This document shows, one piece after another, positions 33,714-41,662 of a DNA stretch of 41,662 nucleotides. Under the pieces are notes generated by a model. The model was not told the DNA's origin. It worked only from the letters and a program-made list of their open reading frames with translations, and did no database searches. This stretch comes from an uncultured Romboutsia sp. (GTDB lineage: Bacteria > Bacillota > Clostridia > Peptostreptococcales > Peptostreptococcaceae). The DNA lies in contig CALFLM010000022.1 of NCBI GenBank assembly GCA_937880075.1, forward strand, positions 1-41,662. Direction: 5' to 3'. A program made the translations under genes and the position numbers. Each line of letters begins with the position of its first letter. Position 1 is the stretch's first letter.

Positions 33714-33754
33714 TAAGTAATCCTATTTATATAAGTATATCTTTAATTTATAAA

Positions 33755-33904
33755 CTATTTATCACAACTTTTACAATTGTAAGAACCTGAGCATTTATAA
33801 CAACCATAATCTCCATCAGCCTTATTCTTATTGTGTTTAATTATAGGTCTGATAGCTAAAAATAATATAAAAGCTACTACAATAATTACTATTAAATTTC
33901 CCAT
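33755..33904 (-). CDS. FeoB-associated Cys-rich membrane protein
   Basis: A 49-residue ORF with AAAGGAGATTAGCTATG. It begins MGNLIVIIVVAFILFLAIRP, one membrane helix, then a short soluble tail with CYKCSGSYNCKSC, four cysteines that could bind iron or a cluster. Such small proteins commonly follow feoB in Firmicutes. It lies 20 bases after feoB and should be co-transcribed. Its exact role is unknown. Confidence 0.85.
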   Translation of the reverse strand: MGNLIVIIVVAFILFLAIRPIIKHNKNKADGDYGCYKCSGSYNCKSCDK

Positions 33905-33924
33905 AGCTAATCTCCTTTAATATA

Positions 33925-35901
33925 TTATTGTACTTGTACTTTTGATACTTTCTTTTCACTTTCACTAACCTTATTAGATTTTATCTTATGTACTACATAA
34001 AATACTGATAAGGCTAATATTATAACTGCAGGTATAAATCCTTGACCTAACTCTTTATATACTAATATAGTACCAACTTGATAAGTTATCATAGCTACAA
34101 TATATCCTACACTTAATTGAAGTAATATTGACTTTAACAACCACTTGTTAGATTTCATTTCTGATTTCATAGCACCTATTGCTGCAAAACAAGGTGGTGT
34201 AAATAAGTTAAAGAACATAAATGCAAGCGCAGAAACTGCTGTTATTCCCATAGTTTCTTGTACCACCATTCCATTAACTAATTCAAAATCTGAATTTATA
34301 GCACTCCCCATTGAGTAAACTACTGCTAATGTTGCCACAACTTCTTCTTTAGCTATAAATCCTGTTATAGCAGCTGCTGAAAGTTGCCATACACCTATTC
34401 CTACTGGTATAAGTAAAAATGCAAATGGTGAAGCTATATTAGCAAGTATTGAAGTATTTACTGCATCTTCTACTAATTGTAATTTAAAGTTAAATGATGA
34501 CATTATAAATACTACTGTATTACAAACTATTATAATAGTACCAGCTCTTGTTATAAAGTCTTTACCTGTTTCTAACATTTTAAAGAATGCTCTTTTTATA
34601 CTAGGCATACGATACTGTGGTAATTCTATTATAAAATAATTTTTTATATTATCTACTCCAGTTACTTTCTTTAATATTAATCCCACACATATTATAACTG
34701 AAAAGGCTACAAGATAAGTAAGTGGGAACATATATCCTTGTTCCGGGAAAAATGCTGCTGTAAATAATGCTATTATAGGTAATTTAGCCCCACAAGGAAC
34801 AAATGGTGTTAGCATTGCAGTAAGTCTACGTTGCTTTTCATCTTTTATAGTTCTAGTTGACATAATTCCAGGTATTGAGCATCCATATCCTACTATCATA
34901 GGTATTATAGACTTTCCTGATAATCCAATTTTTCTAAATAATGGGTCAAATATTAAAGCTATACGAGCCATAAATCCACTATCTTCTACTAATGATAACA
35001 TAAACATTAATACCATAACTAATGGAACAAATCCAACTACTGCTCCAACTCCACCTATTATACCATCTGTTAATAATGAATTTAAAAAGTCACTAGTTCC
35101 TATACTTGCTAACTGACCTGAAACTGCATTTTGGAACCCTTCTATAAATCCTACTAATGCATCTGCAACTAATGGACCTAATGTATTTATAGATAAATCA
35201 AAAATAAATGCCATGATTAAAATAAAAAGTCCAGTTCCTATTATAGGATTAGTTACAAACTTATCTATTTTATCTTCTAAAGTTTCTTCATTCTGTCTTA
35301 TTATTCTGTTTTCAACTTTTGATATTATATTATTAACTATAATATATCTTTCTTTATCTTGTTTTTCTTCGTTATGTATATTTGATAATTCTTTAAATAA
35401 GTTCTTTTGTTCTTTTAATTTAGAGCTTTCAGACGCTACATTAATTAAATTTTTAAGACCTTCATTTTTAGCTGCTGCTATTTCAACAACTTTACAGTTT
35501 AATTCTTTTTCTAATTTATTAACATCTATATCCGTTACATTTTTTGATATATCAACTTTATTAAGTGCAACAACTACTGGTATATTAAGTTCTAATAGTT
35601 GTGTTGTGAAGAATAAACTTCTATTTAAGTTTGTAGAATCTACCACATTTATTATAACATCAGGATTTTCAGTTTTTATAAAATCTGTTGTTATACTTTC
35701 TTCACTTGTATATGGTCTTATTGAATATGCACCCGGTAAATCTACAATGTCTATTTTACTTCCTAAACTTTCTTTTAATTTTGCTTCTTTTTTACTTACT
35801 GTAACCCCAGCCCAGTTACCAACGTATTCTTGTTTTCCTGTAAGGGCATTATATAATGTTGTTTTCCCACTATTTGGATTCCCCGCTAATGCTATTTTCA
35901 T
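33925..35901 (-). CDS. feoB: Ferrous iron transporter FeoB
   Basis: The 658-residue protein has an N-terminal G domain with G1 GNPNSGKTT (7-15), DLPGAYSI for G3 and NKVD for G4, a helical guanine-dissociation-inhibitor region (about 150-210), and then membrane domains with the gate motifs PMIVGYGCSIPGIMSTR and FTPPCFAAIGAMKSE. It imports Fe2+ coupled to its GTPase. Start ATG follows AGAGGAGATGATGGAATG. It lies 20 bases after feoA. Confidence 0.96.
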   Translation of the reverse strand: MKIALAGNPNSGKTTLYNALTGKQEYVGNWAGVTVSKKEAKLKESLGSKIDIVDLPGAYSIRPYTSEESITTDFIKTENPDVIINVVDSTNLNRSLFFTTQLLELNIPVVVALNKVDISKNVTDIDVNKLEKELNCKVVEIAAAKNEGLKNLINVASESSKLKEQKNLFKELSNIHNEEKQDKERYIIVNNIISKVENRIIRQNEETLEDKIDKFVTNPIIGTGLFILIMAFIFDLSINTLGPLVADALVGFIEGFQNAVSGQLASIGTSDFLNSLLTDGIIGGVGAVVGFVPLVMVLMFMLSLVEDSGFMARIALIFDPLFRKIGLSGKSIIPMIVGYGCSIPGIMSTRTIKDEKQRRLTAMLTPFVPCGAKLPIIALFTAAFFPEQGYMFPLTYLVAFSVIICVGLILKKVTGVDNIKNYFIIELPQYRMPSIKRAFFKMLETGKDFITRAGTIIIVCNTVVFIMSSFNFKLQLVEDAVNTSILANIASPFAFLLIPVGIGVWQLSAAAITGFIAKEEVVATLAVVYSMGSAINSDFELVNGMVVQETMGITAVSALAFMFFNLFTPPCFAAIGAMKSEMKSNKWLLKSILLQLSVGYIVAMITYQVGTILVYKELGQGFIPAVIILALSVFYVVHKIKSNKVSESEKKVSKVQVQ

Positions 35902-35921
35902 TCCATCATCTCCTCTTTCAT

Positions 35922-36134
35922 CTAGAATATTTCTATAACATCTGCAAGATCTTTGTCTATACCGTATCTTCCACCTTTTATATTAATTATTAAGTTTGAA
36001 TACATTTTTTTAACTATACTTATAGTTTCTCCTTCAAAACATCCTAAAGTAAATAAAAATTTATTTATTTCTTCATCTCCATTTATGGATTTTATTGTGT
36101 ATATAATACCTTTTTCACCATCTGGTAATTTCAT
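35922..36134 (-). CDS. feoA: FeoA ferrous iron transport accessory protein
   Basis: The 70-residue SH3-like protein (IIYTIKSINGDEEINKFLFT, LGCFEGETISIVKK, ending DVIEIF) is the usual partner gene before feoB. It has the FeoA length and order of strands. Start ATG has AGAGGTGTAAAAATG. The promoter directly upstream carries Fur-like boxes. Confidence 0.93.
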   Translation of the reverse strand: MKLPDGEKGIIYTIKSINGDEEINKFLFTLGCFEGETISIVKKMYSNLIINIKGGRYGIDKDLADVIEIF

Positions 36135-36168
36135 TTTTACACCTCTTCCCTTCCCAATTTATCGGTTT

Positions 36169-36220
36169 TGATAATTACTATCATTAATTATATGATAATC
36201 AATTTCAATTAATTTGTCAA
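36169..36220 (-). promoter_or_regulatory. feoA promoter with two Fur-like boxes
   Basis: On the minus strand TTGACA (36215-36220), 17 bases, TATCAT (36192-36197) form the promoter. A 7-1-7 palindrome TGATAATTACTATCA (36169-36183) matches the Fur consensus with one mismatch; a weaker box (36193-36207) starts 24 bases away and overlaps the spacer and -10. Iron-bound Fur should repress the operon. Confidence 0.75.
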
Positions 36221-36294
36221 CTTAATTTTTAGTTATTTTCATATTTATAATAAAATCCCCTAATATAAATTTTGTAATATAATTTCTTTGTATT

Positions 36295-36327
36295 AAAAAA
36301 GCTGTCTAAAATTAGACAGCCTTTATA
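36295..36327. terminator. Terminator of the polysaccharide deacetylase gene
   Basis: GCTGTCTAA and TTAGACAGC pair around AA, flanked by A- and T-rich sequence. Confidence 0.85.
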
Positions 36328-36328
36328 A

Positions 36329-37279
36329 TTATGATAATGTTTTAAATTCATATCCATTGTCTTTAAAGTGTTTTATTATTGTTGGAAGAGCTTTAGCCGT
36401 TTCTTCTTTTCCGTAAGTATCGTGCATTAATAAAACAACTATATCTTTTCCTTCAGATGTTTTTATAGCGTAGTCTGATAATTCTTGAGCATTTTTCTTT
36501 CTTCCTTCAGCATCTGCATTTAATGCATTCCAGTCTATTGATGCCATATTATTTTCGTTTAAATAATTATCAAGTTGATCCATTCCCTTCCAAGACATAT
36601 GCCCCCCTGGACATCTTATAACTCTTGTTGAGAAATATGGACCTAATATGTCCTTTAATAATTCATCCGTTTTATTAAAATCAGCTAAGAAATTATCTAA
36701 ATTTAAAGTTCTATCTGGATATAAATATTTATAGTCATGTGTATAGGAGTGATTTGCTATAGCATTTCCATACTCAAATGACTGTTTTATTAAATCTTTT
36801 GCCTTTTGTCCTCCTCTTTCTATATTCTCTCCTGTAACAAAGAAAGTAGCTCTTACATCATTTTCTTTTAATGTTTTTAAAATTTCTGGAGTAACAGTCG
36901 TTGATGAACCATCATCAAAAGTTAAAAACACCATTTTCTTACCATCATTAGAGTAATCATAATTTGCTAATTTTTCCTCTATCTTTTTTGCATCATATGT
37001 GTATTTTTTACCTTCATGAGTTACACCGACCATTTTCTTTTTAGCTTCTTCTTCTTCTTTTCTTTTTCTTTCTTCCTCTAACCTTTCAGCTTCAGCCTTT
37101 TTTTGCATTTCTATTTTTTCTTGTCTTTTCTCTTCAATAAATGCTGTAGTTGCAGTTACACCTTTAAATCCTACAACTATTACAAGTACTGTAATAACTG
37201 CTAATAAAGCACATTTTTTTGCATTTAAGCTTTTTTTTCTATTCTTAGAACTAAAGCTAATTTTATTTTTTCTTCTCAT
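36329..37279 (-). CDS. Polysaccharide deacetylase family protein (peptidoglycan deacetylase-like)
   Basis: The 316-residue protein has a basic N-terminus, one membrane helix (about 23-46), a highly charged coiled coil (about 48-82) and an extracytoplasmic NodB domain. Catalytic and metal motifs are intact: TFDDG (120-124), HSYTH (177-181), RCPGGH (222-227), DWN (249-251) and LMHD (284-287). It should remove acetyl groups from peptidoglycan amino sugars, which commonly gives lysozyme resistance. Start ATG has AGGAGACTAATATG. It is transcribed alone. Confidence 0.9.
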   Translation of the reverse strand: MRRKNKISFSSKNRKKSLNAKKCALLAVITVLVIVVGFKGVTATTAFIEEKRQEKIEMQKKAEAERLEEERKRKEEEEAKKKMVGVTHEGKKYTYDAKKIEEKLANYDYSNDGKKMVFLTFDDGSSTTVTPEILKTLKENDVRATFFVTGENIERGGQKAKDLIKQSFEYGNAIANHSYTHDYKYLYPDRTLNLDNFLADFNKTDELLKDILGPYFSTRVIRCPGGHMSWKGMDQLDNYLNENNMASIDWNALNADAEGRKKNAQELSDYAIKTSEGKDIVVLLMHDTYGKEETAKALPTIIKHFKDNGYEFKTLS

Positions 37280-37339
37280 ATTAGTCTCCTTACTTAATAT
37301 AATTTTGTCGATTTATTATATTAATATTATAGTACTTAT

Positions 37340-37476
37340 TGTCGAAAAAAGCTAGTAGATATTAATTACAATTTAGTAACCAGATATAAGTACCTCCCCC
37401 TTAAAAGTAGTACTTATATGTACAAAAAAAGATTATCATAAAATAATCATCTATTTATGATAATCTTTTTTAAGAA
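37340..37476 (+). ncRNA. Candidate small RNA with a C-rich anti-Shine-Dalgarno loop
   Basis: On the plus strand ATATAAGTAC (37384-37393) pairs perfectly with GTACTTATAT (37410-37419) and exposes the loop CTCCCCCTTAAAAGTA. A strong terminator hairpin (37424-37472) ending in TTTTTT follows. A possible promoter is TTGTCG (37305-37310), 17 bases, TATAGT (37328-37333), which sets the approximate start. A C-rich exposed loop plus terminator is the design of many Firmicute sRNAs that pair with AAGGGGG-type ribosome sites. The terminator may also serve the permease gene on the other strand, so the transcript remains unproven. Confidence 0.45.
37424..37472. terminator. Bidirectional terminator
   Basis: AAAAAAGATTATCATAAAT pairs with ATTTATGATAATCTTTTTT. 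It can end the purine permease transcript (minus) and the candidate sRNA (plus). Confidence 0.9.
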
Positions 37477-37489
37477 GTAGATATGACTG

Positions 37490-37585
37490 AAATAGTTCGC
37501 CAACACATTAATCAAAACGGTATCAAATGTCATATAGTTAGCACATGAAGTATTTCACTAACACATCGCTTAGGTAAAACGAATT
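37490..37585 (-). repeat. Dispersed intergenic repeat, copy 7 (inverted)
   Basis: Read on the minus strand it starts AAAATTCGTTTTACCTAAGC, continues GATGTGTTAGTGAAATACTT and ends GTGTTGGCGAA, aligning with copy 1. It lies between the purine permease gene and its terminator. Confidence 0.55.
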
Positions 37586-37590
37586 TTATA

Positions 37591-38883
37591 TTAATGTATT
37601 ATTCCCATTGATATATTCATAATAAAACTTAGTATAAATAATGCTGTTAACACATACATACTAGGTGATACCTCTTTGTACTTTCCAGTTAAAACTTTTA
37701 AAACAGTGTATATTATAAATCCTAATGATATTCCATTTACGATATTATAAGTAAAAGGTATCATAACTATTATAATTATCATAGCTATTGAATCTATTGA
37801 ATCTTCTCTTTCTATATCAAAGAAAGTCTGTATCATAAGTATACCTACAAATATAAGCACACTGCTTATAACACCATTTGGAATAAGTTTAAGCACTGGT
37901 ATTAAAAATATTGATAATAAAAATAATATTGCCGATGTAAATGCTGCTACTTTACCTTTAGCTCCTTGGCTTATTCCAGAAAAGTTTTCTGCAGCAACCA
38001 TTGTAGGACTTGTTCCAAATATACCTGCTATTATATTTGATATACCTGCAACTTTAAATGGACCCTCAAACTCTTCTACTTTACCTATAGCTTCCATTTG
38101 ACCATATAATATACCCATATTTTCAAATACTATAACTATAGTTATTGAAAATACCGCAACAATAAATGGTATAGTAAATATATTTTCTAATGACATTGCT
38201 AAAAATACATCCTTAATTGCTCCTATATTAAATGAGCTAAAACTTAAACTAGAAATGTCTGTTACTCCTATAAATAATGATAGTATAGTACCACCTATCA
38301 TACTTATTAAAAGTCCACCATTAACATTTTTAATATGAAGCACTAATATAAATATAAGTGTTATTATACTTATTAAAGCTTCTTTACTTGTTATATTACC
38401 TAAAGATAATATAGTCGCATCATTTGGTACTACTAATCCACTTTTTTGAAGTCCTATAAATAATATAAAAAAGCCTACACCTACTGTTATCGCATGTTTT
38501 AAAGTATTTGGAATTGATTTTAAAAGTATTTTAGTAAAATTTGTACTTGCTATTATAGTAAATATTATACCACTTACAAATACAGCTCCTAAAGCTTCTT
38601 GCCAGCTAAGTCCCATAGAATTTACTATAGTGTAAGTAAATAATGAATTTATTCCCATTCCTGGAACTACAATAAATGGAGTGTTAGATACTACACCCAT
38701 AAGTATAGTTGATAATGCACAGGTAAATATAGTTGCCATCATTGCTGCATCTTGGCTTATTCCTGCATCTGATAGTATCAGTGCATTAGTCAATATAATG
38801 TATACACTTGCTACAAATGTAGTACATCCTGCTAATACCTCTGTCTTAATGATTTGATTTTGATTTTCTAATGTATTTTTCAT
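37591..38883 (-). CDS. NCS2 family purine permease (AzgA/PbuG type)
   Basis: The 430-residue protein has about twelve to fourteen membrane segments. The N-terminal TEVLAGCTTFVASVYIILTN, VVPGMGINSLFTYTI, the IFGTSPTMVAAENFSGISQG block and IGVTDI match the AzgA/PbuG adenine-guanine-hypoxanthine permease group rather than the uracil group. Purine specificity is by family. Start ATG has AAAGGAAAGAGGAATG. The 95-base leader shows no purine riboswitch. Confidence 0.92.
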   Translation of the reverse strand: MKNTLENQNQIIKTEVLAGCTTFVASVYIILTNALILSDAGISQDAAMMATIFTCALSTILMGVVSNTPFIVVPGMGINSLFTYTIVNSMGLSWQEALGAVFVSGIIFTIIASTNFTKILLKSIPNTLKHAITVGVGFFILFIGLQKSGLVVPNDATILSLGNITSKEALISIITLIFILVLHIKNVNGGLLISMIGGTILSLFIGVTDISSLSFSSFNIGAIKDVFLAMSLENIFTIPFIVAVFSITIVIVFENMGILYGQMEAIGKVEEFEGPFKVAGISNIIAGIFGTSPTMVAAENFSGISQGAKGKVAAFTSAILFLLSIFLIPVLKLIPNGVISSVLIFVGILMIQTFFDIEREDSIDSIAMIIIIVMIPFTYNIVNGISLGFIIYTVLKVLTGKYKEVSPSMYVLTALFILSFIMNISMGIIH

Positions 38884-38975
38884 TCCTCTTTCCTTTTTAT
38901 TTGTATCCCTCTCCCACCCACAATTTAATGCTTTTATATATTATCACTTTTTTATAATTTAGTCTATATTCCTTA

Positions 38976-39034
38976 ATAAAAATTGCCATAAATAGAAATC
39001 ATAATTTAAAATTAATTTCTATTTATGGCAATAA
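38976..39034. terminator. Terminator of the acidic secreted protein gene
   Basis: ATTGCCATAAATAGAAAT pairs with ATTTCTATTTATGGCAAT (about 38981-39031) around a 16-base loop. Confidence 0.85.
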
Positions 39035-39114
39035 GTAATTTTTAATTACTTAAATTTTATCAGTCTCTGATTTTAATTATTCTAACTATTTTTCATAAGT
39101 TTTTTACCTTATGT

Positions 39115-39426
39115 TTATTCCTCTTCATCTTTTATATTATTTGTCTTTTTTGTTGTGCTACTGTTCTTCTTTGATGTAGATGTCTTTTTTGTTGTGCTAC
39201 GTTCTTCTTCATCTGAGTCATCATTATCCTTATAATCATTTTCTTCATCAATCTCATCTGAATTCTCTTCTAATTCTAAATCTTCTTTAAGTTCTTCCAT
39301 TACATGTTTAGGGGTAACATAATCATCATCTGCAGAAGATATTGTTCCTTGGCTAATAGTAAACCCTGCAGATATAAGTACAGTTACAGCTATGCCGCAT
39401 AATATAATAGTATTTTCTTTTTTCAT
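39115..39426 (-). CDS. Acidic membrane-anchored or secreted protein, unknown
   Basis: The 103-residue product has an N-terminal membrane helix or signal (TIILCGIAVTVLISAGFTIS), then a very acidic stretch (ELKEDLELEENSDEIDEEND) and a Ser/Thr/Lys-rich tail (STTKKTSTSKKNSSTTKK). The low-complexity wall-like tail suggests an extracytoplasmic protein. No known domain. Start ATG has AAGAGGAGAAAATATG. Confidence 0.65.
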   Translation of the reverse strand: MKKENTIILCGIAVTVLISAGFTISQGTISSADDDYVTPKHVMEELKEDLELEENSDEIDEENDYKDNDDSDEEERSTTKKTSTSKKNSSTTKKTNNIKDEEE

Positions 39427-39585
39427 ATTTTCTCCTCTTAAAATAATATAAATTTAATAAGTATATGTAACTATTTTATCATATTTTGTAGTTTTATTCT
39501 ATATTATGTCTATTTTAGATTTATTTCTAGTAAATTACATATTCTTTTTTGTTAATAATTGTAAAAAATTTACTTATATGCAAAA

Positions 39586-39625
39586 TAATAGCTAGAATGT
39601 AACTTACATTCTAGCTATTATTAAT
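39586..39625. terminator. Terminator of the LCP gene
   Basis: AATAGCTAGAATGTAA pairs with TTACATTCTAGCTATT around C, followed by ATTAAT. An almost perfect palindrome. Confidence 0.85.
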
Positions 39626-39641
39626 CACTCAGAGTACTTTT

Positions 39642-40598
39642 TTACTTTTCTCCAAATATAAACTTGTGCCAAGCTTCTAAATTAGGCTCTTTGTCCCATT
39701 CTAAGACCCATCCTTTTTCCTTACTTATAATATGACCATTTCTGTATTCTTCTAGAGGAAATTGAAATTGCTCTATATCCTTATCATTAATCTTAAGCAC
39801 TGTATAAGCTAAATTCATCATTTCTATAGGGCTTATATTAGTCTTTGTATTGTTTAAAATAATTTCTGCACATCTTTTATAGGTATCTACTCCTTTTTGT
39901 ACAAACTCTTGATATGCACTTTCTGCAACTTCTCTATGTCTAGCTTCTCTATGAAAAGCACTATCTGTATATCTTATTCTACTAAAAGCAAGAGCCTGAT
40001 ATCCATTTAATCTTTGAGTTCCTGCTTCTGTTAAATATTCTTTTTCCCCTACACTATCCTTGTCAGAATAGTAATTATAGCAAGCATCAATCATTGAATT
40101 AATAGATTTTAATCCACTTTCTGGAACATCGACAACAACGCCACCAATTTCATCTATAATCTCCATAAATGAACCAAAATTAACAGCTATATACTTATCA
40201 ATTTCTAAATCAAAATTTTCCTTAAAAACTTCTTTTAAAAGGTCAATACCTTCATATGCATATGCATGAGTAAGTTTTTCAGTTGAGTATCCTGGTATAT
40301 CAACATAAGTATCACGAGCTATAGAACTTAACTTTATTTCATTATTCTTACTATCTATTGTGACAAGCATAACTCCATCAGATCTATTTCCTTTTTCAAC
40401 ATATTCTCCATCAGTACCAACTAATAATATATTAGTTATTCCATCAACCATGGTAGCTTCATCTTTTTCTTCACTTTTTACAGAATCATCTTTTACGTAT
40501 ATTTTATTTAACTTTGAATATACATATCCAAATCCACTTAAACATATTACTAATAATATTGCAATTAACGTCAGTGCTAATTTTTTAAAATTCTTCAT
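39642..40598 (-). CDS. LCP (LytR-CpsA-Psr) family cell wall ligase
   Basis: The 318-residue protein has one N-terminal membrane helix (about 7-28) and an extracytoplasmic LCP domain: NILLVGTDGE (about 56-65), RSDGVMLVTID, KLSSIARDTYVDIPGYSTEKL, FGSFMEIIDEIGGVVVDVPE and the arginine-rich LAFSRIRYTDSAFHREARHREV. LCP enzymes transfer teichoic acids or other wall glycopolymers from lipid carriers to peptidoglycan. Start ATG has GTGAGGTGAAATTATG. Monocistronic. Confidence 0.94.
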   Translation of the reverse strand: MKNFKKLALTLIAILLVICLSGFGYVYSKLNKIYVKDDSVKSEEKDEATMVDGITNILLVGTDGEYVEKGNRSDGVMLVTIDSKNNEIKLSSIARDTYVDIPGYSTEKLTHAYAYEGIDLLKEVFKENFDLEIDKYIAVNFGSFMEIIDEIGGVVVDVPESGLKSINSMIDACYNYYSDKDSVGEKEYLTEAGTQRLNGYQALAFSRIRYTDSAFHREARHREVAESAYQEFVQKGVDTYKRCAEIILNNTKTNISPIEMMNLAYTVLKINDKDIEQFQFPLEEYRNGHIISKEKGWVLEWDKEPNLEAWHKFIFGEK

Positions 40599-41029
40599 AA
40601 TTTCACCTCACATTATCATTATTTCTTATATTTTAACATATTTCTTATAAATAAGCATTATATTAATTATCTGTAGTATTATAGTAATATTTACCTTAGA
40701 TTTACTTATAATATATATTATATTTTTTATTCTTATTTATACATATATATTTTTTACTCTCTCTTACTAAAATTTTATATTATCTAATCGTAATCGATAA
40801 CAGTATATTTTAAAATCACCTATTATGAGTGTTTTTCAATTACTTAGCATTCACTTAATTTTCAAAATCAATTATTTTATCCTACTTTGTGTAAAATTCA
40901 ATCAGTAAATAATTTTTTAAATACTTAATCATAATAGTTAATAGATTATGATGTATTTATAAGAAAACTTTCACTTGGAAATGATATAGATATACGATAT
41001 ATTGTCAATATAAGTGCAGCACTTTATGT
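40599..41029. other. Intergenic stretch between the LCP gene and the transposase remnant
   Basis: AT-rich, without an ORF that has a ribosome site. AAGTGCAGCACTT (about 41012-41026), beside the transposase stop codon, may belong to the IS30 end. Nothing else was recognised. Confidence 0.4.
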
Positions 41030-41607
41030 TTATGTTGTGTCGAATATCTCTGCAGGTATTTTATACCCAAGATACTTGTGAGGTATATTATTTATTATAT
41101 TTGCTACAACATCAAACCCCTTTTGAACTATAGTAGAAAAATCAAATATTTTTGGATAACTCTTAATAATCCATTAGTTTTCTCATTAGCTCATCTTTGC
41201 CAAACCCCATAAAAATCTATGAAATAAACATCTAGATTTAATATCTTTTCAATTTCATTATAACCAGCAAATTCTTTACCTCTATCAACTTTAAATGTTT
41301 TAATTAGTTTATTTAAAATAGACTCAAATACTTTTAAACAACATAAGTTAAATATTGCTAATTTTCTATTATCCATAAACTTAGTAATTAAAATATATAC
41401 TTTTTCATTCTAAAAAAGTTGAAGGGCAGGCTTTTGATTTCCTTTTCTTTTTAATTTCTTTTACATAACCCTTTTACAATAGTATTTTGTACATACATCT
41501 ATAAATTTTTTTGAATCCAATCTTTATAGATTTATCATCTTTATAACCTAGTCGTAGACTACAGGATATTTGTTCAGATTACCAATTTTTACTTAAATAA
41601 TCTTCTC
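41030..41607 (-). pseudogene. IS30-family transposase, decayed and truncated
   Basis: Minus-strand fragments line up with an IS30 transposase: SEQISCSLRLGYKDDKSIKI near 41570, KTFKVDRGKEFAGYNEIEKI and LDVYFIDFYGVWQR (about 41310-41191), ANEKTNGLLR after a TGA that replaces the usual Gly codon, and after a frameshift VVANIINNIPHKYLGYKIPA ending at TAA 41030-41032. The DRGKEF aspartate and the later glutamate of the DDE triad can be placed. Stops and the frameshift make it inactive, and the N-terminus is missing where the MITE-like arm begins. Confidence 0.85.
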
Positions 41608-41608
41608 T

Positions 41609-41662
41609 ATATATGTTTTAATTAAAATATTTCATTAGGTAAAGTTATTATTTTGTATTGTT
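41609..41662. mobile_element. Arm of the MITE-like element at the window edge
   Basis: ATATATGTTTTAATTAAAAT and the bases to the edge match the inverse of the right arm of the element at 15203-15323 with about one mismatch in 50. It starts exactly where transposase-like sequence stops and continues beyond the window. Confidence 0.7.

Noticed and set aside
38884..38980. Possible purine riboswitch upstream of the NCS2 purine permease.
   Set aside because: The conserved purine aptamer core and loop-loop motifs are not present in the 95-base leader.

Overview
The window is very AT-rich DNA from a Gram-positive, endospore-forming type of anaerobe, most likely class Clostridia and probably family Peptostreptococcaceae (relatives of Clostridioides, Paraclostridium and Romboutsia). 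The basis is strong AGGAGG-type ribosome binding sites, short intergenic gaps with strong intrinsic terminators, heavy use of ATA/AGA codons, and the gene set: YkpA-type ABC-F protein, iron alcohol dehydrogenase, AbgT transporter, FeoA/FeoB with a small Cys-rich partner, PdaA/PgdA-like deacetylase, LCP protein, collagen-like protein and TypA/BipA. The species is an inference; no rRNA, tRNA or CRISPR array was seen.

Layout. 1-3.3 kb: the N-terminal part of a YkpA-like ABC-F ATPase (runs off the left edge), then an operon of a degenerate FtsZ-like protein and the queuosine-precursor transporter QueT behind a putative preQ1 riboswitch, then two small unknown genes. 3.4-10.4 kb: a DUF362 protein, a long RecQ helicase, an iron-dependent alcohol dehydrogenase and an AbgT-family transporter. 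10.7-15 kb: a DUF378 membrane protein with an odd leader, a decayed stretch, an unknown 254-residue protein and a CtpE-like P-type ATPase. 15.2-19.5 kb: a palindromic MITE-like element, a methyltransferase, a PatB-type C-S lyase, a Cys/His-rich coiled-coil protein, a short YitT protein and a ferredoxin. 19.9-23.3 kb: a sugar module (AraC-type regulator, tagatose-bisphosphate-type aldolase, AgaS). 23.6-29.2 kb: TypA/BipA, two tiny membrane ORFs (one interrupted), CorA with a structured leader, and a Sel1/TPR protein. 29.5-33.5 kb: small unknown gene, AI-2E family permease, collagen-like protein, GIY-YIG protein, NUDIX hydrolase. 33.7-36.2 kb: Fur-type iron operon feoA-feoB-small Cys-rich protein. 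36.3-40.6 kb: polysaccharide deacetylase, a candidate sRNA, purine permease, acidic secreted protein, LCP protein. 40.6-41.7 kb: a decayed IS30-family transposase truncated by a copy of one arm of the MITE-like element.

Most genes are on the minus strand and most are single transcription units closed by bidirectional terminators. Two networks of short elements overlie this: a roughly 100-bp dispersed intergenic repeat seen about eight times, usually beside a terminator, and the palindromic element seen at 15.2 kb and at the right edge.

The most interesting items are (i) the FtsZ-like protein that has lost the GTP-binding tubulin signature but kept the T7-loop aspartates, apparently co-transcribed with a preQ1-controlled transporter; (ii) a plus-strand hairpin with a C-rich anti-Shine-Dalgarno loop followed by a terminator, a candidate trans-acting sRNA; (iii) a corA leader with a perfect 8-bp closing stem and a five-codon ORF; and (iv) a DUF378 gene whose only strong ribosome binding site serves a three-codon ORF 41 bases upstream. 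All homology calls were made by eye from motifs, without database searches.
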